Shown here piece by piece: positions 1 to 14,200 of a DNA stretch of 64,000 nt. The translations under genes and the position numbers were made by a program. How positions within the stretch are numbered: the stretch's first letter is position 1; each line of letters opens with the position of its first letter. The notes under the pieces were generated by a model that saw only the letters and a list, made by a program, of their open reading frames with translations, was not told where the DNA came from and made no database searches. Origin of the DNA: Amborella trichopoda (lineage: Eukaryota > Streptophyta > Magnoliopsida > Amborellales > Amborellaceae); assembly GCF_000471905.2 (NCBI RefSeq), contig NW_006499751.1:2378685-2442684 (forward strand), given 5' to 3'.

Positions 1-3000
1 AAAGGGTGCTCAGGAACTATGTTTAGGGCAGATGTCATCCTTGGGAATAGATGATGTCATCATGACCTAAAACCCCAACATTTTTTCTTTAGCAACAACT
101 ATGTCAATGAAGGTGAGTTTTTTTTTTCTTTTTTCCTTATGATTCTGGGTGGCGATCAAGTATTTATTAGAAAACCCAGTTTTGGATGGATTAAGGATTA
201 TATACTATTAGTGCTGTTTTTTTTATGCTTTTCGGGAAAAAAGGGAGTGTGATCAGATCTAGAGTGTAACCAGATTTGTAAAACCTTTTATTTGAACAGA
301 TCAAAAGGTGTAACTTGATCCTAATTGTTGCTTAAGATTTGAGGGTGTAACCTGATCTTAACTACAATAGAGAATGTCTCAACAGGCATCAAATATGGAG
401 TCTTCTGGACCCCACATCAACACAGTTAGATTTGATGGCACCAACTATTTAAAATGGGCTAGGTCAATCAGATTATTTTTGGATGGAAAGAAAAATCTGG
501 GTAATACTGATGGCCATGTGGAAAAACCAAACCTAAAGGATGTTAAATATGCACACTGTGAGGCTGAAGATATAGCCATTATGAACTTGATACTATTTTC
601 TATGCAGCCTAATATGAGTCGATCCTTTATAAACTGTAGTACCTCTGGGATGCAGTTTCTAAGTCCTATTCCTAAAAGAAAAATATTGCAAGGGTTTATG
701 AATTGGAACAGCAAATCAGTGATTTTAAATAGGGTGACTTGTCACTAGAGAGAGAGAATGGAACAAAGGAAGATTTTTTACATTTTGAGGGGAGATAATG
801 GAAAGGATGAAACAATTAGGGCAAATGTTCTTGTTGAGACTTTCTTCAGCATGAAGAAACATGCTGCAAGATAATGGCAGTGTCTATGGGTGAAACTGAA
901 AGATCTGCTTTCTTCAAAAGTTCTAGTGGTAATTGAGGTGGACTACTTTGGATCCGGGGTGAAGGACGAGGAGGTGGACGTGGCCACAGAAACCACACAT
1001 CTTATAAGTAGGACAAATTAAAGTGCAACCGCTGTAGAAAGACTCGACACGAGGGAAACATGTTGGGATCTGGTTGGACACCCAAGACGAAACTTTTCAA
1101 GGGTAAATTCAACAAAATTCAGTGAAAGTACTGCTCCAGTTACTCAAGGGCAGAAAGATACTATAGCCTTTGAACCTCAAGAAGAGTTGGTGACTATTCC
1201 TTAAGAAGAGCTCATGGATCTCAAGCAGGGAGCTTCTATTGGAGACCGTGCCTCCTTTAAGTCTCAAATTGCACAATCAAGTATATCTGCATCAGCCCAT
1301 CATATCTCCATAAATAGCTCTGAAACCCCTCGTATTATTCACTTTGGAGGAACTGAACATATGATTGGTATGGCTGATTTTTTTCTCGTCTTATATCCCA
1401 TGTTCTAGAAATGAATCTCTTAAAATAGCAAATGGTTCTCTTATTGCAATCAAGGGAAAGGGAACTAAACAAATTACTTCTCCTATTAACTTGTCATCCA
1501 CCATGCATATTCTCAATCTTTCTAGTAACCTCCTGTCAGTTAGTGATCTCACAAAGACCCTAAATTGCAGTATATTTTTCTCTTCTCACTAGGTATTCCA
1601 GGACTAGATGATGGGGAAGACATTTAGATGTGGTCATGAAAATCGAGGGTTGTACTTTTTGGGAACTCCTGATTGTGCCTTAACTGGTGCAAGCACATCT
1701 TCAATTGCTAATAAAGAAAGGGTGTATTTGTGGCACACCCGACTTAGTCATCATGCATTGTCTTTTACTTTGTGTGCTTTATTTCCTAAAATATTTGAGT
1801 CTCTGGGTCAAGTTCAATTGTAATGTAACATTTGTAAGTTGTCAAAACATTGTAGAACTTCATTTCCTATCAGTATCTATAAAAAAAAGTGATGTTCCTT
1901 TCCCACTTATACACTTTGATGTGTGGGATCCTTCACCAGTTGCATCTGTGTTCGGATTCCATTTCTTTGTTATATTTATGGATGATTGTTCTAGATTCAC
2001 AATTGTCTATCCAATGAAACACGAGGATGAAGTTTCTATTCTATTCCAAGTCTATCACAAAATGGTTAAAACTAAATATGATGGCACAAATTAAAGTCTT
2101 GCAATCTAACAATGGATGTATGGGTCAAAGAAACTAAGAGATTGTCTTCTTGAACAGGGGACCGAGTTCCAAATGTGTCCATACATACCTCAGTAAAAAT
2201 GGCATAGCTGAGAGAAAAACACACTTGTTGGAAGTCACCCGAGCTTTTTTACTGGGAATGAAAGTTCCAAAACTTTTATGGTTTGAAGCAATTCTCACTG
2301 CTACCTTGTTAATAAACCGCATGCCCTCTCATGTTCTTGAGGAAAAATCTCCCCCTGAAATTGTTCATCCTAACTCACCCCCTGTACTCCCCAAGGTGTT
2401 TGATTGTGTATGTTTTGTCCAAGGACAAACTTAATGCTAAAGCTGCCAAATGTATTTTCTGGGGTATCCATCTCATCAAAAGGGATACAAGTGTTATGAT
2501 CCTATTACCAAGGTCCGCTATGTCTCCGTGGATGTTACTTTGTTTGACCTATTCCATACTCTCCTCTACAAGTCATGAGTGTGCTCTTCAAGGGTGGAGC
2601 GTGGGGGGGAATAAGATACAGTTTAGTGAAGAGATCACGTCAGTTGTTCCCCTTCCAATTCCCACACCAATTTTATTTGAATAAAGTGTTTATATGATAA
2701 TTTATCTCAAAGGAATGGTGCGCGTTCAAGGAAGGACATGAAGAAAATGGTACAACACAAAGTTCTAAGCAACTATACCTCAAATGCTAACCCGGGATCA
2801 GGAACTATTCCTGGACTCAAGCAACTCTTTTACCCTCACAAAGAATCCTAATTTGGACTTACCTATTGCTATTCATAAGGGTACATGCTCTTGCACTCAG
2901 TATCCAATAGGAAACTTCACATCCTACAATTTTGTGTCTACCTCTCATCGTGCCTTCATATTTGCTCTATCTTCCATTAGAATACCTTCCAGTGTTGTAG

Positions 3001-4060
3001 AAGCCCTTTCACAACCTCAATGGAAGGCATGGGTGACGAGATGCGACACTTGAGCAAAATAATATATGGGATATCACCAACCTTCCTAAAGGGAAGAAGG
3101 TCATAGGATGTCAATGGATATTCATTGTAAAGCACAAAGCTGATAGTACTATTGAAAAGTATAAATCAAGATTGGATACAAAAGGTTTCACTCAGACTCC
3201 AAGTATAAACTACCAAGACTCTTGCCGCCAAGGTTGAACACGGTGAGGATCATTCTTTAACTAGTAGCTAATAAATCATGATCACTCCATCAGCTATTAA
3301 GAATGCATTCTTGCATGGAGACATCCAAGAAGATATCTATGTGACCATGCCTCCTAGTTTTCAAATCAAGGGGGAGACAGGATAGATTTGCAAGTTAAAG
3401 AAGGCGATATATGGACTTTAAGAGCCTCCTAGAGCATGGTTTAAAACATTTAGTGAGGAACTACTGAAATTTGGTTTGTACAGGAGTCAAGCTGATCATA
3501 CACTATTTGTGAAGAAGAATGCTACTGGAATTACTGCCCTGATAGTATATGTTGATGATATTGTCGTGACAAGTTGAAGATCTTAAAACTTATTTAAGCA
3601 AGGTGTAGGATATCAAAGATTTAGGAACCCTAAAGTACTTTTTGGGAATTGAAGTCGCAAGATCAAAGAAAGGGATTGTCATATCCCAGAAAAAATATGT
3701 GTTGGACTTATTACAACAAACGAGGATGTTGGGATCTAGACTTGCGAATACTCTTATAGAAGTCAATCATAAACTTCATGGAGAAAGAGGAGAGTTACTC
3801 AAAGATCCTAATCAATATCAATGAATAGCAAGCAAGCTTACATACCTCACAATCACTCGACCAGATATCTCTCATGCGGTTAGTGTGGTCAGCCAATTTA
3901 TGCATGCACCACATTAACCACACATTGATGCATGTAAAGAGTATTAAGATATCTCAAGTCTGCACCAAGGAAAGGGGTATTTTTCTCCAATCAAGGACAT
4001 CCTGATGTTGGAGTTCACATAGATGCTAATTGGGCTGGCTGCTTTAGCGTTGAAAATAAT
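1..4060 (+). mobile_element. Ty1/copia retrotransposon fossil (C1)
   Basis: Plus-strand translations give the copia order of domains. A gag-like start lies near 374 (FDGTNYLKWARSIRLFLDG). The protease/pre-integrase region is near 1340-1770 (WHTRLSHHALS). The integrase core is near 1890-2320 (FVIFMDDCSRF). Reverse transcriptase is near 3050-3590 ([29 protein letters not shown]) and RNase H near 3990-4040. Bases 1-373 look like untranslated leader with loosely repeated GTGTAACCTGATCT-type motifs. No LTR or primer site is visible at either end, so the true limits are unknown and the left end may lie outside the window. The element is heavily decayed, with more than ten breaks. It is probably in intron 5 of the R3H gene, antisense to it. 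The RT resembles that of the copia fragment at 16.2-18.4 kb. Confidence 0.9.
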
Positions 4061-4364
4061 GATTTTCTTTTTATTTTGCAGGGATATTTAGTAGAGACTA
4101 GATGCCACTTATTCTCCCTCAGTGAGAGGGTAGAGATTCTAAGCCTAGCTCAGATTAGGAGATTAGTTAGGATAGAGGAGATTAGTTAGGATAGGCCTAT
4201 GGGATATTTGTAGGCCCAAGACCTTTCGTTTAGACCTTCCTTTGATCATAGAGTTGTGTGCCCGGTTTAGACCAGAGACCAACTCATTTGCACTGCCACC
4301 TAGGGAGATGTCGCCCACCCAAGAGGATGTCACGAGGATCTTGGAGGATAGGAGTAAGGGAGAG
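4061..4364. other. Unassigned sequence between C1 and solo LTR
   Basis: About 300 bases with no coding pattern I recognise. It contains a short imperfect duplication (AGGAGATTAGTTAGGATAG, near 4157-4195). It could be the copia 3' LTR remnant or older host intron. Confidence 0.4.
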
Positions 4365-4369
4365 CCCAT
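4365..4369. repeat. Target-site duplication CCCAT (left)
   Basis: CCCAT directly precedes the TGTAATGACCC start of the solo LTR and is repeated exactly at 7194-7198. Confidence 0.85.
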
Positions 4370-7193
4370 TGTAATGACCCAAATTTTTTGGAATTTAAAA
4401 AAAAAATAAAAAATAAAAAACTAAAAAATTAAAAAAAATAAAATAATAATAATAATAAATAAGATTTACTTAAGTGATGGACCATGGTGTTGATAGTGCA
4501 CCTTGAGACCACCCTTTTTCAATACCATTCTTTTCCACAGAATTGTTTAAGGAAACATTTAATTAAAGATATTAGTGCACTACGTGGCATCATGACTTAA
4601 TAACAAGAGGTAAGGTGGCAACATAAGATAAAATAAGGGGTTATGTGGCATTAGGAAAACAATTAACAAAAAATTGAAAATACAAAGGGAGGACACATGA
4701 CTTGACAAGTGTCAAGTTAAGGAATGTCCTCCCTTACCTTAAAAACATTCCCTTTCCCCCGTCGTGGGCTAATAATAGAGCTCATTAAGGATTTCACTCC
4801 TTTTTCTACGCAAGTCTCTCCTCTCTCTCCATCAATGTATATTAATTTTGTTTGTTTATTTCTCTTCTCTCTCCCCCTCATGATATTTTCATTACACTCT
4901 CTCCCATAATAATATTATTGTAATTATATGCTCATAATATCCTCATTGTTTCCTTATAATGATATTATTATTGTGAGGTAATAAATTATGCCAGCCATTA
5001 TTACATCACTGTTTAATTTATAGTCTATGTTCATATTAATTGTGTGCATATTATATGCACTGCTTAAAAACTTTATTACTGTAATTGCTTCAAATATATT
5101 GTTAGTATTTGCACTACTTAAAACTTTTAAAACTGTAACTGCTTCAATTATACTATTCGTAATACTAAAAAAATTATGATATTATAACTGCTTCTATGAA
5201 AAATTACGATACTGTAACTGCTTATATGATATTGTAACTGCTTAAAAATACTGTAAGTGTTATGCACTGTTCAAAATAACAATATTTGCACTGATTAAGA
5301 AACTCATTACCTCTCTCTCTTTTCATATCTTTAGCTAAACACCTTTGATTCTAGTTCTACTCAAGCAACTCCCAGAGTGACTTATATGTAAGTGACCTCA
5401 TTTTCCTGAAAAATAGTCATCTGAAAAATGGTATTATCGCTTTCAATAAAATTGTAGTGTTTTCATTTGCTGTTATGAATTTTAGATGCCATAAGTTCTA
5501 TACGTAAGTGACTTCATGTCTTCATTATTTGAAAAACTAATATTACTGCCAGAGATATGTCGGTATTTAATTGTAATATTTCTAGTATAAATGTTAGTTA
5601 TTGTAAGTGGCTTCATTTTCCTAATATTGCTATAGTGTTCCCAAAGATATTTCCGCATTTAATTGTAATATTTCTGTTACTGTAAATTTTACGTATTTCT
5701 GTATTTATTTCTGCATAAATTTTAGATACAGTAAGTAGCAAATGTTATACGCAATTGTTATGCGCAATCATTATGTGTAATTGTTATGTGTAAGTGTTAT
5801 GCGCAATCGGTATGTGCAAGTGTTTATGCAAGTGATTTAAAGGATATTTTGAAAAGAAATTGATATTAATGTTTCCTGATATCTACTACATCGATATATA
5901 GCCTGCAATTGACATAATAATGTCTTCTAATTTATATGCATAATAGTATAATATAGTGATGCCACTCGTGACTATATGTGTAGCATAGACATGGTTATGT
6001 TTCTTGTGATTACACATGAGACATCCTTCTAATGAGATATGTGTGCATGGAAACATGTTTCTGATGAGATACGTGGGCATGGCAGCATGTTTTTGATGAG
6101 GTATGTGTGCATGGCAACATGCTTTCGATGAGAAATGTGCGCATGGTAACCTGCTTTCGATAAGATAAAGGCGCATGGAGACATGCCCTTCTTATGATAT
6201 GATATGATATTGTGCCAGCAGCTGTGATTTTTCCCTAACTCTTCATCTTAGGATGAGAGTTAGGAGTGCATGTGTTTGAAGGGTCGTGCCCCAAAATCTA
6301 TGTGATGGCACTACTCATTGGGATCCCTTTGGTAGTATAACGCTCTCTCGCCAGAAAGGCACATGAGAGGATCATGTCTTGCAAGACCCATGCCTATCAA
6401 AAAGCCCCAAAGCGCGCTGCGGACTGTGTGCGTATATGAGGCACTACGCAATGGATTTAACCGTTGGTGGTGCTTCTTCCTGTGGAATAGTAGAAGTTCT
6501 AACCTTGGACCCAAGGCCTGGGACCTGAGGTTGGTGCTTCTATTGCAGGATTTTTATTGTTGTGAATGCACGGTGATTTTGTTGTTGTGAATACCGGCTG
6601 ATCATGCCTGATACTCAAATGCAGTAATGTTTTAACAGTACTCCAATTAGATTATAATTGATCCTTATATGAATACGTGCAATTAGTCTATGTATCATGC
6701 CTATTTTATTTGACCAATAAGGAATACATGACATGTGGGAGATTAGAAATGAATATATTTACTGGCATGTAGTAGAATGAAATCGATACGCTGAAATTTT
6801 GCTTAATGTGTATTGTTTTATGAAATAATTGCACCTCTAGCCATGATTTGTAAGGTTAATGATGGCCACTTACTGAGTAGCCATACTCATTAAGCAATTA
6901 TGAAATTTTTCAGAGTAGTCACAGCAGTATCGTTCATATGTACAGCAGGAGTGGTTTGGGAGAAGTTTATAGCCATGAATAAAATCGTTTTTCTTTTTTT
7001 CTTTTTTTTTGTAACTTTTGTTATATCAAGGTTGTATACATATGTTATGTACTTTGCACAAAAAGCTTTTGAATGGAACATTTTGTTTTGAGGCAACATA
7101 TAGTAACAAAATTTTGCTTTTGTTCTTGTTTTTTTTTTTTAAGGATAGACTGTTACATTCAGGAATTTTGGCGTTAAGACTTGGGATGTGACA
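4370..7193 (+). mobile_element. Solo LTR of a Ty3/gypsy (Tekay/Del-like) element
   Basis: A 2824-bp block starts TGTAATGACCC and ends GGGATGTGACA, the usual TG...CA ends of this plant gypsy group. A perfect 5-bp duplication, CCCAT, flanks both sides. No internal coding sequence or primer site follows, so this is a solo LTR, the expected product of recombination between two LTRs. Bases ~6280-6430 (the stretch holding ATCTATGTGATGGCA and AAAAAGCCCCAAAGCGCGC) match, in reverse complement, the LTRs of the element at 52.4-59.5 kb (near 53290-53425 and 57185-57330), so both belong to one family or close subfamilies. ORFs inside it are non-genic. It lies antisense to the R3H gene, probably in its intron 5. 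Confidence 0.88.
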
Positions 7194-7198
7194 CCCAT
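7194..7198. repeat. Target-site duplication CCCAT (right)
   Basis: Exact partner of the CCCAT at 4365-4369, directly after the TGTGACA end of the solo LTR. Confidence 0.85.
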
Positions 7199-8156
7199 CC
7201 TTTGCCCACCTTCAAAGGCCATAAAGGATGTGACGGCAGTTATAGTGGAGTCATTAAGAATAACCCCTTCAGATAGTAAGCTGAGGGATAGAGACACTAT
7301 CCAGCTTAGTTCTCCTCGCCAAAACACTAAACTGCAACACTAAACAGTTTCTAAAAATTTCTAGAAACTCCCTTTGAAACCTAGGTTAGACATTCAAATC
7401 TTCGAGGAATGACAACTCATTTCAATTTCCTTTTCTATGTAGGTCATGGTTTGCACAAGAGAGGTTTGAATCTTAGACCTCTCTCCTGCAAGCTAGAACG
7501 TCTTAACCTGAGGGTGAATCCTAGTTGTCTCCATGTCAAATTCATTTCCAGAAATGCTCATTCAAGATACTTATTCAAAACTTGGAACAACCAGACATTT
7601 TTAAATGCCTAAAAACTCTATAAGTGTATGCACTTGGGAGCATATGAAAATAACTGATAGGACATGTATAAATCACCAGGTGCAGGTCAAGAGACTTTCT
7701 TCGTTAGCAGAACAACATATTTCAAATGTCCCAGACACTCCACATATGCAAATCATCAGCACCATAAAAATCTTTAGAAACCACACTTTTTGTAAGCAAT
7801 TGTAATGATTGCCTAATTGTAGAGAAAATAAAATATAGATATTGTCACTAACCATTAAATTAGTACTCCAACCAAAAATATTTGAAGAAGTGCAACTGTC
7901 ATGTTGCAAAGAAAATAAGAATGGTAATCTCAGCAAAGGGTCTATTTTTGCAGCTTATGCCCATGAAGGTTTGCAAAACCACAACCAGTAGATTTATTAT
8001 GGTAAATAAATTCCATTCTATGGTATGCATTCTACCTATGTTATCCTAGTATAACATCTAGCCAAAGCCAAAAAAACAGAAATGTAATAAAGTTGACTTA
8101 TGATTAATAATGACTAACTTCAATATATACTTCAAAATGGAAACTAGGATACTCAC
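7199..8156 (-). other. Partial intron 5 of the R3H gene; no gene seen
   Basis: This sequence follows the GTGAGT donor of exon 5 on the minus strand (8156 downwards). I looked for the next exon of the R3H family and found none. Minus-strand ORFs such as 7936-7673 show no family match. AT-rich intronic sequence. Confidence 0.5.
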
Positions 8157-8254
8157 TTGGTGAAATTTCTGTTCTTCTTAACAGTTGTTGTACTGCCTTT
8201 GGTGACTGATATTCATCATGCTGCCAAAGAATATCGCTGACAAGGATAGCCGGA
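8157..8254 (-). CDS. R3H gene exon 5 (last one seen)
   Basis: 98 bp after acceptor AATTGCAG. Its first base completes I121; it then encodes PAILVSDILWQHDEYQSP and KAVQQLLRRTEISP, ending in phase 1 at a strong GTGAGT donor. It matches the segment that follows the R3H domain in plant homologues. It lies 11968 bp from exon 4. Confidence 0.85.
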
Positions 8255-11200
8255 CTGCAATTCAGAAGTTTTCCATATTATTAACAACCAAGTTTACTGA
8301 AAAACAATTGAGAATGTAACAGTTTCCCAAAAACAACAAAAAAATTGATAATGTTGTTTAAACCTATATATCTAGAGAAAGCTTATGATAGAGTACCTCG
8401 ATATTTGATTTGGTGGGAGTTGGAAAAGAAAAGGGTCTTCTAATACTGCATCGACTTGGTGAGCGCGTTAATTAGTTTGCGATCAACTAGTGGAGAGACA
8501 AGTGAGTTTTCAATGACAATAGATCTACATCAAGGTTCAGCATTGAGCCCATACCTCTGTCTTAGTTATGTACGACTTAACTAGGCACCTACAAGATGAG
8601 GTGCCATGGTGCATGTTTTTTGCGGATGACATAATTTTGATTAATGAAACCCAAAGCCACATCAACACAAAGTTAGAACTTTGGAGGGATGCTCTAGAAT
8701 CTAAAAGTTATAAAATTAACCGGATTAAGACAATATACAAAATGCAAATTTAGTAATAATAGGAGTAGAGACAAGGAAGTAGTCAAGATTGACAGCTAAG
8801 AAATACCAAAAAGAATGCACTTTCAATATCTAGAGTTAACAATCCAGGAAAATGTTGAGATTTAGGAAGATGTCGCACATAGAAAGCTGGGTAGGCGAAG
8901 TGGAGATGTGCAACTGGAGATTTCTGTGATCGCAACATACCAATGAAGCTGAAGAGCAAGTTCAATAGGACAGCTATGAGACCAGCTTTTATGGGGCAGA
9001 ATGTTGGGTGATCAAGAAACAACAAATCATAGGATGAGTGTAGTTGAGATGGATGAGTGACAAGACAAAAAGGGATAGAATTTGAAATGAATACATTTGA
9101 TAGAACTTAGGTGTGGCTCCAATAGGCGATAAGATGAGAGAAAGTAGATTTAGGTGGGCTGGTCATATGCAACACCGGCCCAGTACAACACCTATTAGGA
9201 AGTGCAAGTTAGTTCATGAGGAAGGATCAAAAAAAGTAAAGGGTAGGCCCAAAAGGACGTGGTTGGAAGTTTTGATAAAAGACATGGGGACTTATGACCT
9301 CACTGAAGGTATGGCCTCACTAAAGGTATGGCCCTTGATAGAGGAGAATGTCAAATCATGATTCACGTAGCCGACCCCAAATAATTGGGAAAAGGCCTTG
9401 ATGATGATGATGATGATGATATGGAATAGGTTAAAAAATGACCGAATTCTTGAGAATACATCAGCAAAACTATTGGGTTTTCAATTAGGAAAATGCAAGA
9501 AGTATCCATACCAACATATCAACTACCAAGTTACAAAACATCATGTAATGCCTATCTCAATTCTTGGTCAGTTCATTGCTTCTTTATAAGCTTTATCAAA
9601 AATAATGATTTTTAGCAATTTCTATAGCATCACCAATGTTTTGCCTATTTCTAAGAAACAGGTACAGCTAAGTCATTTCTTCAAGATTGAGGGTAGTTTT
9701 GACCTTTCAAATTTTTGAGGGTCTGCAAGCGAGGGAGCAGTCACTAGCATCGACAGGAATAATCAAGAGCCTCAGTTGTACTTTGACCACACTGGATAAC
9801 ATGGCTCACTCCCCAGCAAGTCAGAATTTCTTCTCCAATTTCATCACAACAAATGTATCTTTGCTTGTATGATTAACAAGAGACATGACAATTGGTTCTC
9901 TTTAAAAAAGATTTTGCTAATTTGGTTTGATTCACAAGAATAGATGTAGTTTAGTAACATTGACAAATCAAGAATATGCAGGTAAATCTTGAGAAATACA
10001 TAATATATGATTCATTCAGAATAAATCTGTTAGATCAGAACGAATTCAGGATTATTCGAGTTAATATTTAGAAATTCAGATCACTTCAATTTTAATCTGG
10101 AATTAGATATCTAAATCATTTTCAGGTGCATTGGTTAATCACAAATAAGTATTGTAGTTTGATTGCTTTTTAAGCAATTGGTTCACCTAAAGAACACCTG
10201 AATCACGTTACTAGAGCATTATTCAAATGCCTCTTATACAACAACGTATATGATAAAAAAAAAGTCAAAAACCAAATAAGGAACTGCATTTTCTACAGAT
10301 GATGCAAGCATATCGCAAAGTGATCCACAAATGTTAGAAAAGGATAGACACAAAATCCTAATAGAACACATTAATACTGCAGCACCACAAACAATTTTTA
10401 ATCATGGTCTTCTTGTTGTCAGGCATGAAACACCCCAAATTAAACTCAAGCACAAAAAAACTTTGTACTCTAATTTCCAAGATAGAATGGTCATCGAACT
10501 CCTCCTCCCTTGTCCTAGATCCCAGTAGTCCGCAAACACAATACATTGCTTCATAATCAATTGATCCTGACTTGAAACCCTCAATTAAGATAATTTGTAT
10601 CATTTCTAATTATCGTCTGACATCAAGCTTGTTTTATGTATCAATAAAGTTCTTTTTACTTCCGTATGTGTTTTATTTGGGTCCTCAAAGACAAATGTTA
10701 AGCGAGATTTATCATTACAGCCCAAGGTATACCTTAACCACTTGAGGTATGCCTAACCTGCAACCAACACTTCAACTTCTCCTTAACTGCGACCAAAACT
10801 CCATATCCCCCTTAGCCGAGGTGAAAACGAAATCCCTTGCAAAGGCAACATGCAGAGAAGATAATACTGCCGATCATGAGAACAGAGCTCTCACTTCTCC
10901 GTAAAAGCAAGATATGGGTTTGAAATGGAGCTTAATTCTCCACTTCTAGAAAATTCTAAAGTTCTAAAAGGGGCAAGAAACTTGAACTTTGTCAAAACTC
11001 AATCGACCCTTTGCTTCAACAAACGAATGCAAAAAAGTGGGTTTTTCATTTATCAGAAAGAGCAATCATTGATAACTTCCAAATCACATGGCGTCAGCAA
11101 AAACCTCAATCCATTACTCTGGTGGCATGGTCATGCCCTCAACCCCAGCATTTCAAGTTGAATATTGATGGTGCTTCTGTACAAAACCCAGGTTTGGCAG

Positions 11201-14200
11201 GTCGTGGTGGTGTTAGTAATGGTGCTTTTATAACTGCCTTTCCTAAGCTATTTGGATATACCCCTAACAATTATGAAGAGTTTCATGCCCTTGAGGAAGG
11301 TATTCGCCTAGCCATTCAGATGAATTGCTTTCCTCTACAAGTAGAAAGCGATTCATCTATACTTGTGAATGCCATTCATGATTGTTGTCGAGCCCCATGG
11401 AGATTACATACGATTGCAGCTAATTGTCGAAGTAAACTTTCAAATTATGTATGGTCAATTCCTATATCTTTCGTGAGGCCAATATGGTAGCCGATGCCCT
11501 TGCTAAGAAGGCTTCTTTTATTTTTGGAGCTACTATTTGGCATTTTCGACCGTTGGACTTTATTTCCCTTCCTTTACTTCATGATTTGGTGCAACTGCCC
11601 TATTATAGGGTTGTAAAATACGGAACTGTTTGTTTTTAAATTTTATTAATGGAAAACGGGTAGGGGGCCTTCTGCCCCACTGACTTACCCAAAAAAAAAT
11701 GGACTTAAGAGGCACGAAATGCTCTCACAATCTTCAAGGAATTTACACTAGCAACTTGAAAAATCCAAATTGGATCATGACGAGAATACCCCCAAGATAC
11801 AACTAAACCTAGTGAAGCACAGTGAAATCTTCTTTGAGTTGCATGCTCAAGAGAGGTCACTGAAAAATCCAGTTTTTGCAATGATTTTCCTCCAATGACT
11901 TAGGCTATTATGTTGCACAGGTACAAATACATATTAGATCATGAGAAGAGGTTTTGGACTCTTTAAGCAATAAAAAATAGGATTGGACTTGCGCATGTGC
12001 ATATGCATGTGCACGCGCGCACGCACGCATCAGCAAGCACACAAATACACACAAATATGCACAAGAAGATGAACATCACTGATTTAAAACAAAATAAAAT
12101 AAAATGCTAGTGATCGAAACATGGGTGTACAGTTGCACAAAAGTTGCAAACTGTTTTCATCTAATAGTTGATTGAGGAGAGAAAATACTTAGGCTATATT
12201 ATCCTCTACCTCTCCCTTGATTCCCTTTCAAGCAGTATTGTTAAAAGCATATTGGCCCAGCCCGCTCAAACCTAAAACAGGTGTATCAAGTCCAGTCTAC
12301 CCCACTGGACTAGATGGTCCATGAACTAGTAATAGACCAATGAACCAGATAGGATTGGCTGGTCCATCAATCCACTACCAAACTGGCTAGTCCCAATGGG
12401 ACCAAAAAAATATCGAAACACCTTTAATGGGTTTTCTTTTTATCCTTTTTAAGTAGTTCAGGGTGGGCATTTTGCTAAGTTTTCACATTAGGGATGGTTT
12501 TGGGGTTAAAAAAGAGGAGTTTTGGAGAGAACTATTTCGACAATTTTTGCACTATTCTCTAGTAGAAAACCACCATTCTAGGGGAAAAAGCAGGCTAGTT
12601 TTGAAGGGGATACCAGCTAACAATCCACCCCACTTTAAGCCCCAAGTTTTATCATACCCATTTTTGCAATGTTTGTTTCCTATTTGGACAAACCAGAAAA
12701 ACAAAATCTCATTGTTTTTGTCAAGAATTAGTACTTTTATTTTTATTTCCTAAACAATGCAGTAAATTGTTTCTGGTAATCATGTTCAATGTCGTTTTTG
12801 CTCTAATAAGTTCAATGTAACCGAATTTTGCTAAGTTGGTAGCTTATATGCATTCTTTTTGCGGTTTTGTATTTTCATTTGCTTCGTCTGTTTATTTTTT
12901 ATTATTTAAAACATCAATGGAACTAAGAAGAATATTTAAAGGCGTCATTTGTTCCATCATGGATGTTGGGCACTTTCAATTTTTATGTGAAAAAGTGAGT
13001 TTTATGCATTTTTTAGCTTCTTTAATGCTTAAGTGCAACTATGGAAAATGTTGAAGTATTGAAATACGTTTACAACTAAAATCATGTGCTTTTTTTGAAA
13101 TTTCAGTTTTATGTATATTGATGACACAGTCATGATATTGCTATGGTTCTTTTACTCAAAAAAAAAAGATATTGCTATGGTTCTGATTATGTGAATCAAT
13201 GATAATTTTTTGTTCAATAGTTTAACACTAAGAATCATTATTTAATATGCCCTCAATATTTTTATAGAAAAGTAAGGTGTTTCTTAAATGCTTTATTGAT
13301 TTATTCAATGAGTCTTTGTTTGTGAGCCAGCTCTAGATGTAGGATTGTGAAATTGCAAATTCTTGTAAAGTGTGCTTGGTGATTTGGTATAGGATTTGTG
13401 GTTTGGTTATTTACTTCCAAATGGAATTTGATGTTAGAATTTTGTTGATGTTTGAGTTGGGGTAAAAAATGTCTTATAAGTGGGTCTAATAAAGAAAAAA
13501 CAGACCATGGTGCAAAAGGGAGACAAGTGGGATAAATATTTACATTTATTGTGTAAAACAATAAGGGGAGGGGTAATACTTTGTGTCAAGGAGCATTTAT
13601 CGCACAAGAGAAGTAATGTGGCCAAGTGCCCCAAGTTCCCTCTCGTGAAACACCCTAAGAAAGCATTGAACATCATGTAACTGAGAAGCAAAAGAGGCAA
13701 AAAATTGTCGACGAGATCGGGAAGGCTTATGCAACTGCATGGAGGAATATTTTGATATTGAGGGAGAGGACGATGCCCGGGAGCCCATTCGGACAACGAG
13801 GCTTGAAAAATGCCCACTGCAGTTTCTAGTGACACTGTGACTAGCAGGCCTAGGAGGCCAGGTCAAGGTTGGATAGGGGATCATTTCCCACCCAAGGAAT
13901 GCTCGACTCCCAGCCAACCATCAAAAGTGTGTTGGCTTTGGAAGAAAGCAATAAAAAGGGCACATGTGTGGCCTAGTGGATGTATCATTGTGACATTCCT
14001 TTTAATGCCCTCAGCTCCTTTCTTCAGCCTGTGTTGGATGCAATGGCATCCATAGGCCACAGCTACATATGCTCCCTAGCATGCCTCTAGAAGCCAGTTA
14101 TTAAGGCAGAATGTGGAAGAGCTTAGGCAGTACACAAGCAGATAGAAGGAGATTTAGGAGACAATATGGATGTTCCATCATGGTTGATGGGTAGAAAGAA

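Noticed and set aside
5886-6176. Minus-strand 96-codon ORF with repeated CHAHIPHQKHA-like words
   Set aside because: It arises from a short imperfect repeat (GATGAGATACGTGGGCATGG) within the solo LTR; no protein family.
7673-7936. Minus-strand 87-codon ORF as the next exon of the R3H gene
   Set aside because: No resemblance to the family sequence expected after exon 5, and no good acceptor in the needed phase.
11011-11490. RNase H-like ORF as a host gene
   Set aside because: The domain continues in another frame and ends in an L1-style 3' tail with poly(A), so it is a LINE fragment.
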